Below are positions 1-6,764 of a DNA stretch of 10,178 bases, in pieces. The notes beneath the pieces were generated by a model. The model was given only the letters and a program-made list of their open reading frames with translations, made no database searches and was not told the DNA's origin. This stretch comes from Chitinophagaceae bacterium (GTDB lineage: Bacteria > Bacteroidota > Bacteroidia > Chitinophagales > Chitinophagaceae), in assembly GCA_021323155.1 (NCBI GenBank), contig JAJTCI010000057.1, forward strand, positions 1 through 10,178. Direction: 5' to 3'. The translations under genes were made by a program, and so were the position numbers. Each line of letters begins with the position of its first letter. The first letter of the stretch is position 1.

Positions 1-36
1 TCCTAAAGATGGTATGGATTTTATAGCAGGAAGCCG

Positions 37-306
37 ATGGATATTCAACAAATCATCGGCATTGCGGCTGGCGTACTGACCGGTACCAGCATGCTCCCTC
101 AACTGGTAAAGCTCATAAAAGAGAAAAAAGCGGACGCTATTTCCCCGGTGATGCTTATTATCCTCATTTGCGGCCTCGCCCTATGGACCTGGTATGGCGT
201 CATGCTCAACGACCTTCCCATCATCCTCACAAACGCGTTTTCGCTGCTTGTGAACGTAACAATGCTTACCCTGCGTCAGGTTTATAGCAGCAAAAAGAAG
301 AGTTAA
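37..306 (+). CDS. SemiSWEET-type small sugar transporter (PQ-loop / MtN3 family)
   Basis: An 89-residue, very hydrophobic protein with three predicted membrane helices, at about residues 4-23, 36-55 and 59-80. That is the size and layout of bacterial SemiSWEETs, which dimerise in the inner membrane to move sugars passively. A Pro-Gln pair (residues 21-22, in MLPQL) at the end of helix 1 is the PQ-loop hallmark, and Asn66 in helix 3 with Trp50 or Trp52 in helix 2 are candidates for the sugar pocket known from the family. The basic Lys-rich loop after helix 1 and the Lys-rich C-terminus suggest cytoplasmic sides. A purine-rich AGGAAG (28-33) lies just before the ATG, a weak ribosome site. A hairpin terminator follows the stop. 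The sugar carried cannot be read from sequence. Confidence 0.85.
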   Translation: MDIQQIIGIAAGVLTGTSMLPQLVKLIKEKKADAISPVMLIILICGLALWTWYGVMLNDLPIILTNAFSLLVNVTMLTLRQVYSSKKKS

Positions 307-324
307 CAGGCGTGATTAACTTTC

Positions 325-349
325 AGTAGCGCTTTAGTGCTGCTTTTTT
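325..349 (+). terminator. Intrinsic terminator after the SemiSWEET gene
   Basis: An 8-bp stem (325-332 with 337-344, including two G-T/U wobble pairs) closes a TTTA loop and runs directly into a T tract at 344-349. This is the standard form of a Rho-independent terminator, and it begins 18 nt after the SemiSWEET stop. It ends only 11 nt before the next start codon, which leaves little room for a separate promoter. Confidence 0.7.
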
Positions 350-360
350 AACTTCGGTAT

Positions 361-990
361 ATGTATAGCCTCCCGTATTTCCGCGAAAACGACCCATCCA
401 GGGTGATTGAGTTCGTTAAGGCGCATCCTTTTGCCTTCCTCGCCGGTTGCGATGAAACCCGCCAGCCGGTCGCTACCCAGGTACCCCTCTTCATCGAAGA
501 GAGAGAGGGACGCTTATTTCTTTCAGGTCATATGATGCGAAATACGGATCATCACAAAGCATTTGAACAAAATCCATGTGTGCTGGCAGTGTTCACCGGT
601 CCACATGCCTACGTGAGTGCAAGCTGGTACACAGAGCCTAAAACCGCCTCTACCTGGAATTATATGAGCGTACACGCGAAAGGGACCATGAAATTCCTCG
701 ACGAATCTGCGTTGTTGGGTATTCTGAAGCATACCACTGACCATTTCGAGAACAACCCGCACTCGCCCTCGAATTATGATCAGCTGCCTGCCGACTATGT
801 ACAGCGACTGGCAAAGGCCATCGTAGCTTTCGAAGTTGAAGTGGACACGATCGGGAATGTGTTTAAACTGAGCCAGAACCGCGATGAAGAAAGTTATCAT
901 CGGATCATTGAAAAACTGGATAGTATGGATGGCAACGGGAAGGCACTCGCGGACGAAATGAAAGCTCGAAAAGATCAATTGTTCAAATGA
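361..990 (+). CDS. PaiB-family FMN-binding-like protein
   Basis: A 209-residue protein, the usual PaiB length (about 200-210). Family signatures are the start MYSLPYFREND, the segment HPFAFLAG (residues 22-29), GHMMRNTDHH (56-65), the GPHAYVSASWY stretch (80-90) and TWNYMSVHAKG (98-108). PaiB of Bacillus subtilis is named as a repressor of protease and sporulation genes, but the fold is a flavin-reductase-like split barrel and the role of most homologues is unproven; no helix-turn-helix is evident here. The start is chosen because the first residues match the family N-terminus. The stop lies 3 nt before the pyrF start, so the two are probably co-transcribed. Family assignment is firm; biochemical function is not. 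Confidence 0.88.
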   Translation: MYSLPYFRENDPSRVIEFVKAHPFAFLAGCDETRQPVATQVPLFIEEREGRLFLSGHMMRNTDHHKAFEQNPCVLAVFTGPHAYVSASWYTEPKTASTWNYMSVHAKGTMKFLDESALLGILKHTTDHFENNPHSPSNYDQLPADYVQRLAKAIVAFEVEVDTIGNVFKLSQNRDEESYHRIIEKLDSMDGNGKALADEMKARKDQLFK

Positions 991-993
991 GTT

Positions 994-1809
994 ATGACAA
1001 GACTGCAACTAATTCAACAGGTAAACCGGAAGCGAACCTATTTGTGTGTAGGCCTGGATACTGACATTACCAGGCTTCCCGCGCACCTGCGCTCGCATCC
1101 CGATGGGATTTTCGAATTCAATAAAGCGATTATCGACGCCACTAAAGATTACTGCGTCAGCTATAAGATTAATACGGCTTTCTACGAGGCCCTTGGTCAG
1201 CGGGGGTGGGCAGCGATGGAAAAAACAGTGAATTATATTCCTTCGACCCATTTTAAAATTGCCGACGCAAAACGCGGGGATATTGGTAACACTTCCGCCC
1301 ATTACGCCCGGGCTTTTTTCGAAGCTTTGCCATTCGATGCGATAACCGTCGCGCCATATATGGGCGAAGACTCGGTCCGCCCTTTCCTCGAATACAAGCA
1401 CAAATTCACCATCGTCCTTGGACTCACATCAAATGCTGGCGCAAAGGATTTCGAGCTGCAGCAGACAGGTGATGTGATGTTGTATGAAAAGGTACTCCAC
1501 ACCGTGGCAAAATGGGGAAGCGAAGACAACCTCATGTTCGTAGTGGGTGCCACGCAGGCGAATGAATTGGAAAACATCAGGCGCATCGTTCCCAAAAACT
1601 TCCTGCTTGTGCCCGGGGTAGGTGCGCAGGGCGGAAGCCTGGCTGAGGTGTCCAAATACGGGAGGAACCAGGATGGTGGCCTGCTGGTAAATGCCAGTCG
1701 GGCGGTGATTTATGCCTCTGCAGGTGAGGACTTCGCAGCAGCGGCGGCAAATATCGCGCAGGAATATCAGGTAGAAATGTCAGGGTATCTTGGGAAAGGA
1801 CCCCAATAA
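994..1809 (+). CDS. pyrF: Orotidine 5'-phosphate decarboxylase
   Basis: A 271-residue cytoplasmic enzyme that converts orotidine 5'-phosphate to UMP, the last step of de novo pyrimidine synthesis. The active-site motif DAKRGDIGNT lies at residues 91-100, supplying the Asp-Lys-Asp set (Asp91, Lys93, Asp96), with Lys58 (SYKIN) as the further charged residue and a phosphate-binding region around VPGVGAQGG (206-214) and NASR (233-236). The motif spelling and length fit the longer type-2 PyrF subfamily found in Bacteroidota, actinobacteria and others, not the short E. coli type of about 230-245 residues. It starts 3 nt after the PaiB-family stop, with no recognisable Shine-Dalgarno. No other pyrimidine gene is nearby. 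Confidence 0.96.
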   Translation: MTRLQLIQQVNRKRTYLCVGLDTDITRLPAHLRSHPDGIFEFNKAIIDATKDYCVSYKINTAFYEALGQRGWAAMEKTVNYIPSTHFKIADAKRGDIGNTSAHYARAFFEALPFDAITVAPYMGEDSVRPFLEYKHKFTIVLGLTSNAGAKDFELQQTGDVMLYEKVLHTVAKWGSEDNLMFVVGATQANELENIRRIVPKNFLLVPGVGAQGGSLAEVSKYGRNQDGGLLVNASRAVIYASAGEDFAAAAANIAQEYQVEMSGYLGKGPQ

Positions 1810-1873
1810 ACAAATTTGCCCGTTCTGTGAAGTCTCGCAACTATCGCAACCGGTAATCTTTAAAATTCGACTT

Positions 1874-2791
1874 ATGCACCGACGCCGCTTCTTGCAGACC
1901 ACCGCTATCACTGCCGCCCTTGGTTTAGTTTCTACACAAGCTTTCACCGCGTCAAAAAAGAAAAAGTCATTCCGTGTCGCCTTCCTTACTGACGTCCATG
2001 TAAAACCCACGGCAAAAGCGGAGCAGGGAATGCGTAATGCCTTTAGGCATGTGAATAGCCAGGAGCGGATCGATTTTATTATTAATGGTGGGGATTCCAT
2101 CATGGACGCATTAAACGCGACGAAAGAAAAGGTACAGGAGCAGTGGGATGTATGGCACAAAGTACTGAAAGAGGAAAATAAACTCCCCTTACGCCATATC
2201 CTGGGTAATCATGATGCCTGGGGCTGGCAGATGAAAGATGAAACTGTGAAGACAGACCCTTTGTATGATAAAGCCTGGGCAGTAAAGGAGCACGGCCTTC
2301 AAAAACCTTACTACAGTTTTGATCATGTTGGCTGGAAGTTTATCGTACTGGATAGCGCACATGAGAACAATGGAGGTTATATAGCCAGGATCGATGAGCC
2401 GCAATTTTCCTGGTTGGAAAATGAATTGCGGTCAACCGATCCTGATACACATATTTGTATCACATCACATATCCCGGTGGTTTCTTTTTGTTCCGCTTTG
2501 TTCACCGATAAGAACCTGGATAACGGTGATTGGCGCATTTCCAGGGCATTACTGCATGTTGACGCACGTCGCCTGATCGATCTCTTTAAACAATTCACTA
2601 ATATCCGGTGTTGCCTTAGCGGGCATATTCATATGCAGGATAAGGTGGAGTATTCTGGCATAGATTATTATTGCAATGGCGCGGTCAGTGGTAATTGGTG
2701 GAACGGCGCTTTTAAAGGATTCGCTCCCGCTTATGCCATCTTCGATTTTCACAGGGATGGTTCGGTAAAACGAACGATGGTCAACTACTAA
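1874..2791 (+). CDS. Tat-exported calcineurin-like metallophosphoesterase
   Basis: A 305-residue protein of the binuclear metallophosphoesterase superfamily. Metal and phosphate ligands appear in order: Asp40 and His42 (TDVHV), Asp74 (GGDS), Asn112-His113 (GNHD), His199 (SHIP) and His251/His253 (GHIH). The N-terminus HRRRFLQTT followed by a short hydrophobic stretch and an alanine-containing end (about residue 26) is a twin-arginine signal, so the folded, metal-loaded enzyme is probably exported to the periplasm. I chose the ATG at 1874 because it places this signal first; the upstream in-frame ATG at 1790 lies inside pyrF and would bury it. Substrate is unknown; relatives cleave phosphomonoesters or diesters. 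Its 3' end overlaps the convergent ACMSD gene by 11 nt. Confidence 0.88.
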   Translation: MHRRRFLQTTAITAALGLVSTQAFTASKKKKSFRVAFLTDVHVKPTAKAEQGMRNAFRHVNSQERIDFIINGGDSIMDALNATKEKVQEQWDVWHKVLKEENKLPLRHILGNHDAWGWQMKDETVKTDPLYDKAWAVKEHGLQKPYYSFDHVGWKFIVLDSAHENNGGYIARIDEPQFSWLENELRSTDPDTHICITSHIPVVSFCSALFTDKNLDNGDWRISRALLHVDARRLIDLFKQFTNIRCCLSGHIHMQDKVEYSGIDYYCNGAVSGNWWNGAFKGFAPAYAIFDFHRDGSVKRTMVNY

Positions 2792-3773
2792 GCCCAAGCC
2801 AGTTCTGCGCGTTCTTGTATAGTAGTTTCTCTTTCACATTCTGATCGAGAGAAATCTCCTCGATCATTTTTCCCGGGCGATGCTCACCGAGTGGGAAAGG
2901 ATAATCACTCCCAAGACATATTTTGTCATCACCTGTCAATGATAAGAGATATTGTAAAGCACTTTCGTCGTGGACTAGGCTGTCAAGCCAAAACTTTCCT
3001 AGGTAATCCCTTGGGTTCACGTTGTTATCGACCGCAACTAGGTCGGGACGTACCTTAAACCCGTGCTCGATCCTCCCTATGGTGAAAGGGAAAGAGCCAC
3101 CGCCATGGGCGAATGCCACGCGCAGCTTTGGAAACTTTTCAAATACACCCCCGAATATCATGGAGCAGATCGCCCGAGATGTCTCAGCTGGCATTCCAAC
3201 AAGCCACGGCAGCCAATACTGCTGCATGTCTTTTTCACCCATCATCTCCCAGGGGTGTACAAATAGTGCGCATCCAAGGCGCTCAGCGGCTTCGTAAAAA
3301 GGGAAAAGTGAGGAGTGACTAAGATTAATCCCATTGATATTGCTGCCGATTTCCAGCCCCGGCATTTTTAACTCCCCCACGCACCGCTCCATTTCTTTTA
3401 TAGCAAGGTCAATATCCTGGAGTGGTACCGTGCCGATACCAATAAAGCGTTCCGGTTGCCGGGCAGTACACTCAGCGATATGATCGTTAAAAAAGCGGGA
3501 TGTCTCGGCACCGTCCTTTGCCTTAGCCCAGTAATTGAAAAGGACCGGGATGGTGGAAAGCACTTGCACGGTGACGTCAGTAGCATTCATTTCTCTTATT
3601 CGTACGTCTTCCCTGAAACAATTTTCTTCCACCTCGCGAAACATTTTATCACCTTTCATCATGCAGGCTTTACAGTTCCGGTGCTCCAGGTGGATGAATT
3701 CACCGTATCCGAACTTTTCAACCCAGTTCGGCATTTTTTCGGGCATAATGTGGGTGTGGATGTCGATCTTCAT
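2781..3773 (-). CDS. nbaD: 2-amino-3-carboxymuconate-6-semialdehyde decarboxylase (ACMSD)
   Basis: A 330-residue amidohydrolase-superfamily enzyme that decarboxylates ACMS, the product of 3-hydroxyanthranilate ring cleavage, to 2-aminomuconate semialdehyde. Zinc ligands are visible as His6 and His8 (IDIHTH), His173 (VHPWE) and Asp290 (GSDYPFPLGE); His223 (AHGGG) matches the catalytic histidine and Arg234 the arginine supplied across the dimer in the Pseudomonas enzyme. Length is close to bacterial and human ACMSD (about 330-336). It lies 77 nt downstream of the dioxygenase that makes its substrate, on the same strand, so the two probably form an operon. By removing ACMS it prevents spontaneous quinolinate formation, which points to catabolism and away from NAD synthesis. 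The symbol follows the 2-nitrobenzoate pathway gene of Pseudomonas. Confidence 0.95.
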   Translation of the reverse strand: MKIDIHTHIMPEKMPNWVEKFGYGEFIHLEHRNCKACMMKGDKMFREVEENCFREDVRIREMNATDVTVQVLSTIPVLFNYWAKAKDGAETSRFFNDHIAECTARQPERFIGIGTVPLQDIDLAIKEMERCVGELKMPGLEIGSNINGINLSHSSLFPFYEAAERLGCALFVHPWEMMGEKDMQQYWLPWLVGMPAETSRAICSMIFGGVFEKFPKLRVAFAHGGGSFPFTIGRIEHGFKVRPDLVAVDNNVNPRDYLGKFWLDSLVHDESALQYLLSLTGDDKICLGSDYPFPLGEHRPGKMIEEISLDQNVKEKLLYKNAQNWLGLSS

Positions 3774-3828
3774 ATGGTCAAAAAGGGAAAAGCCAAAACT
3801 CAGTGGTGCCGCTTTTTCTCAAGCACTC

Positions 3829-3849
3829 TTTTGAATTTTGACTTTTGAA
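3829..3849. repeat. Three-unit heptanucleotide tandem repeat
   Basis: Between the dioxygenase and ACMSD genes three 7-nt units follow each other without gaps: TTTTGAA, TTTTGAC, TTTTGAA on the + strand (one substitution in the middle unit). It begins 1 nt past the dioxygenase stop codon and lies inside the presumed two-gene transcript. Confidence 0.75.
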
Positions 3850-3850
3850 A

Positions 3851-4372
3851 TTATTTTTTTACCGGCGGCGCCATTACAGCCCCACACTTATCACAAGTAC
3901 GGTGCATCATATTTTCCCAGTATTTGTTCATCACCTCCGGCAGCTGGTTAACGATGTCATTTACTACCAGGGTCTCTTCGTATAACTTATTACCGCAGTT
4001 TTCGCAGAACCAGATAAAACCGTCTTCTTCTGTTTCTCTTTTCTTTTCAATCACCAGCCCTACAGTTCCCGGCCCACGTTGTGGTGAATGTGGAGTTTTT
4101 GGCGGAAGCAGGAACATTTCTCCTTCCTTGATCGGTATGTCTTTGAATTCGCCGTTGTCAATTATTTTCACTACGATGTCACCCTCCACCTGGTAATACA
4201 ACTCCTCGGTTTCGTTGAAGTGGTAGTCTTTACGCGCGTTTGGACCACCTACCACCATTACGATGAAATTCTCCGCATCCTTATACACACATTGGTTGCC
4301 TACAGGTGGCTTTAGGAGGTCCCGGTGTTCATCGATCCATTTTTTCAGGTTGAAAGGAGCAGTAACAGCCAT
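3851..4372 (-). CDS. nbaC: 3-hydroxyanthranilate 3,4-dioxygenase
   Basis: A 173-residue cupin enzyme that opens the ring of 3-hydroxyanthranilate with O2 to give 2-amino-3-carboxymuconate semialdehyde. Counting from the ATG at 4372, the iron ligands fall at His51, Glu57 and His95, the same numbers as in the Cupriavidus metallidurans enzyme; Arg47 and Arg99 match its substrate-binding arginines. That agreement is why I prefer this start to the ATG at 4402, which would add ten residues of lysine-rich leader. A C-terminal rubredoxin-like metal site is complete: Cys123, Cys126, Cys160 and Cys163, a feature of the bacterial/fungal short form that animal enzymes lack. First gene of the leftward arm, with ACMSD behind it. 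The leader is AT-rich with no Shine-Dalgarno, usual in Bacteroidota. Confidence 0.96.
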   Translation of the reverse strand: MAVTAPFNLKKWIDEHRDLLKPPVGNQCVYKDAENFIVMVVGGPNARKDYHFNETEELYYQVEGDIVVKIIDNGEFKDIPIKEGEMFLLPPKTPHSPQRGPGTVGLVIEKKRETEEDGFIWFCENCGNKLYEETLVVNDIVNQLPEVMNKYWENMMHRTCDKCGAVMAPPVKK

Positions 4373-4415
4373 AAATAATTTTTTTGATTTTGTAATAAAC
4401 ACCCTGGGAATGGTC

Positions 4416-4445
4416 TAAAAATACAATATCCCCGTGAATCGCAAA
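4416..4445 (-). promoter_or_regulatory. Candidate promoter of the dioxygenase-ACMSD arm
   Basis: Reading the - strand, TTTG (4445-4442), an 18-nt spacer and TATTTTTA (4423-4416) resemble the Bacteroidota -33/-7 pattern TTTG...TAnnTTTG, with one mismatch in the last base of the -7 box. Transcription would start near 4409, leaving a leader of about 37 nt before the ATG at 4372. Spacing is slightly shorter than the usual 19-21. Confidence 0.45.
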
Positions 4446-4461
4446 CTTCACACAATTTTCA

Positions 4462-4469
4462 TAGGTTTG
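4462..4469 (+). promoter_or_regulatory. Candidate -7 box for the rightward arm
   Basis: TAGGTTTG is an exact match to the Bacteroidota -7 consensus TAnnTTTG on the + strand. The G is 8 nt before the ATG at 4477, so a start site at the normal distance would give an mRNA with almost no leader. I see no TTG or TTTG at the expected -33 position (about 4438-4442), which lowers confidence. Confidence 0.35.
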
Positions 4470-4476
4470 AAGCCAT

Positions 4477-5262
4477 ATGGACCTTTCACTCGTTGGCAAA
4501 ACTGCTGTCGTTTGCGGAAGCACACAGGGTATCGGCTTCGCTGCCGCAGTTGAGCTGTCAAAACTCGGGGCTTCCTGCGTACTGGTGGCAAGAAATGAGG
4601 TTTCGCTGCAACAGGCCGTTAAAGCGCTTGACGCGAAGCAGGGCCAGTCACATAGCTTCCTGGTTGCCGATTTCGACAAGCCTGCTTCCGTTCAGCAAGC
4701 CATCGACGCTTTCGTCTCAAAAAATGCTGTCCATATTCTCGTTAATAACTCCGGTGGGCCGCCATCAGGGCCGATCACTGAAGCAAATGAGACGGACTTT
4801 ACCAATACGTTCAATCGTCATGTAGTGTGCAATCATATATTGACAAAGGCGGTGATTCCTTCGATGAAGAATGCTGCATATGGACGGATCATCAATGTCA
4901 TTTCAACATCTGTAAAAGTACCGTTACCAAACCTTGGGGTTTCCAATACCATCCGGGGGGCTGTGGCATCATGGGCAAAAACAATGGCCAACGAGTTGGG
5001 CCAGTTCAATATCACGGTAAACAATGTGCTTCCCGGTGCGACCAGGACGCAAAGACTGGAGTCGATCATTGGGGCCAATGCCGGTAAAAAGGATATGGCT
5101 GTGGAAGAAGTGGAAAAGGAAATGATCAAGGAAATTCCTATGCGTCGTTTCGCCGATCCGGCGGAGCTCGCCAACGTCATTGCCTTTCTGGCATCACCGG
5201 CAGCATCCTATGTAAACGGCGTCAGTATCCCGGTAGACGGCGGAAGAACCGGGACCATTTAG
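4477..5262 (+). CDS. Atypical short-chain dehydrogenase/reductase homologue (FabG-like, catalytic pair missing)
   Basis: A 261-residue Rossmann-fold protein of SDR length. It keeps the N-terminal cofactor motif (CGSTQGIG, residues 13-20), the NNSGG motif (90-94) in place of NNAG, and the serine region (ISTS, 142-145). Where classical SDRs have Tyr-x-x-x-Lys it reads Ser156-Asn-Thr-Ile-Arg160, so both catalytic residues are replaced. This spelling (SN..R followed by GAVASWAKTMA) recalls a divergent ketoacyl-ACP-reductase-like SDR subgroup known to depart from the catalytic tetrad. The C-terminal NGVSIPVDGG (247-256) is typical of the family. It heads the rightward kynurenine arm, 44 nt before the aldehyde dehydrogenase, so a role in the pathway is likely by context, but no step of the known route requires it. 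It may be an unusual reductase, a binding protein or a chaperone-like partner; none is shown. Confidence 0.85.
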   Translation: MDLSLVGKTAVVCGSTQGIGFAAAVELSKLGASCVLVARNEVSLQQAVKALDAKQGQSHSFLVADFDKPASVQQAIDAFVSKNAVHILVNNSGGPPSGPITEANETDFTNTFNRHVVCNHILTKAVIPSMKNAAYGRIINVISTSVKVPLPNLGVSNTIRGAVASWAKTMANELGQFNITVNNVLPGATRTQRLESIIGANAGKKDMAVEEVEKEMIKEIPMRRFADPAELANVIAFLASPAASYVNGVSIPVDGGRTGTI

Positions 5263-5306
5263 TTGCGGCTCTCTAATGCGCGGGATATTTATCAATAATT
5301 CAAAGA

Positions 5307-6764
5307 ATGAACTTAACCATCCCATATCATCTTGAAAATTACATTGGTGGTTATCTGATTGCACCACTCACTGGTAAATTCATCGACTGTGTGAACCCGG
5401 CCACGGCCGAAGTCTTCACCCAGGTTCCGGAATCTGGTGAAAAAGATATTGAACTGGCAGTAAAAGCGGCACGGGATGCCTTCCCTGCCTGGAGCGTCAC
5501 GCCGGTGGAAGAACGTTTTCGGATTCTGAATCGAATAGCAGAATTCATCGAAGCCAATATTGAAGCGCTTGCGCTGGCGGAAACCACTGACAACGGTAAG
5601 CCGCTATGGCTGAGTAAATTGGTTGACATCCCAAGGGCCTCAGCTAATTTTCGGTTCTTCGCTACGGGTATTATGCATTTTGCAACGGAAAGCCATTCGA
5701 TGGAAGACAAAGCGGTCAATTATACCCTTCGGCAACCACTGGGTATCGTTGGGTGTATCTCTCCCTGGAATCTTCCTCTATATCTTTTTACCTGGAAGAT
5801 TGCCCCCGCATTGGCTGCAGGTAACTGTGTTATTGCTAAACCGTCTGAGATCACACCGGTCACAGCTTTCCTGCTCAGCATCATCTGCAAAGAAGCGGGG
5901 TTGCCGCCGGGCGTATTGAACATCGTACATGGCTCTGGTCCCGGATGCGGCGAGGCGATCGTAAAACACCCGGAGATCAAAGCCATTTCTTTTACCGGCA
6001 GCACGCGGGCGGGTGAGCGCATCGCATCGATCGCGGCGCCGAAATTCAAGAAATTATCACTGGAACTGGGAGGTAAGAACCCAAACATCATTTTTGCCGA
6101 TTGTAACTGGGAGAAGATGATGAAGACGACCGTGCTGTCTTCATTTTCCAACCAGGGACAGATATGCTTATGTGGATCGAGGATATTGATAGAGCAAAGC
6201 ATCTACGAAAAGTTCAAAAAAGAGTTCCTCGAACGCGTTAGGAAATTAACGGTAGGTGATCCATTGACCGACAACATCAGCCAGGGAGCCGTAGTGAGTA
6301 AGCTTCATTATGAAAAGATCCTGGCTTGCATTGAAACCGCCAAACAGGAAGGCGGGAATATACTTACCGGCGGGAATGCTGTGCGACTGGACGGACGGTG
6401 TGCGGGCGGTTATTTTATCGAACCGACGGTTATAGAAGGACTCGGGTGTAATTGCCGCACCAACATGGAAGAAATATTCGGTCCTGTCGTTACTTTGCAA
6501 TCGTTCACTTCTGAAACAGAGGCGTTGCAACTCGCCAATACTTCTGATTACGGCCTCGCGGCTACGATCTGGACACAGGACATTTCCCGGGCCAACCGCG
6601 TTGCGGCAAAAGTGGAGAGCGGTATTATCTGGGTGAATTGCTGGCTGCTGCGTGACCTGCGTACGCCTTTCGGCGGAATGAAGAACAGCGGCGTGGGAAG
6701 GGAAGGTGGCTGGGAAGCACTGAGATTTTTCACGGAAGCCAAAAACGTCTGCATCCAACTATGA
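5307..6764 (+). CDS. nbaE: 2-aminomuconate-6-semialdehyde dehydrogenase (AMSDH)
   Basis: A 485-residue NAD-type aldehyde dehydrogenase. Catalytic residues are Cys287 (NQGQICLCG), Glu253 (LELGGKNPN) and Asn155 (SPWNLPLY); the cofactor motif FTGSTRAGE lies at 229-237. The C-terminal stretch NCWLLRDLRTPFGG (444-457) is characteristic of the hydroxymuconic/aminomuconic semialdehyde group and of human ALDH8A1; Arg449 corresponds to the second carboxylate-binding arginine (Arg464) of the Pseudomonas enzyme, and Arg110 is a candidate for the first. It oxidises the unstable ACMSD product to 2-aminomuconate, which otherwise cyclises to picolinate. Its stop overlaps the next start as ATGA, so translation is probably coupled. 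2-hydroxymuconic semialdehyde dehydrogenase is the main alternative, made unlikely by the neighbours. Confidence 0.93.
   Translation: MNLTIPYHLENYIGGYLIAPLTGKFIDCVNPATAEVFTQVPESGEKDIELAVKAARDAFPAWSVTPVEERFRILNRIAEFIEANIEALALAETTDNGKPLWLSKLVDIPRASANFRFFATGIMHFATESHSMEDKAVNYTLRQPLGIVGCISPWNLPLYLFTWKIAPALAAGNCVIAKPSEITPVTAFLLSIICKEAGLPPGVLNIVHGSGPGCGEAIVKHPEIKAISFTGSTRAGERIASIAAPKFKKLSLELGGKNPNIIFADCNWEKMMKTTVLSSFSNQGQICLCGSRILIEQSIYEKFKKEFLERVRKLTVGDPLTDNISQGAVVSKLHYEKILACIETAKQEGGNILTGGNAVRLDGRCAGGYFIEPTVIEGLGCNCRTNMEEIFGPVVTLQSFTSETEALQLANTSDYGLAATIWTQDISRANRVAAKVESGIIWVNCWLLRDLRTPFGGMKNSGVGREGGWEALRFFTEAKNVCIQL

Noticed and set aside
1..36. Tail of an upstream gene at the left edge
   Set aside because: Two of the three + frames close at 4-6 and 24-26, but too few codons are visible to identify any protein or decide whether one is coding.
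1790..1873. In-frame ATG at 1790 that would extend the phosphoesterase by 28 residues
   Set aside because: It lies inside pyrF and would place a non-signal segment ahead of the clear twin-arginine signal; the ATG at 1874 gives a proper exported protein.
4373..4402. Upstream ATG (4402) for 3-hydroxyanthranilate dioxygenase
   Set aside because: It adds ten lysine-rich residues with no family match, while the ATG at 4372 makes the metal-ligand numbers agree with the characterised enzyme and leaves room for the leader.
5263..5293. Possible internal promoter (TTG, 20-nt spacer, TATTTATC) before the aldehyde dehydrogenase
   Set aside because: The -7 box misses two of six fixed positions, including the final TTTG, so it is no better than expected by chance in AT-rich spacer.
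5720..6202. Long antisense open frame inside the aldehyde dehydrogenase gene
   Set aside because: It has no recognisable domain and lies opposite a conserved enzyme whose active-site motifs explain the DNA; the same holds for the open frames opposite paiB-family, pyrF and kmo genes.
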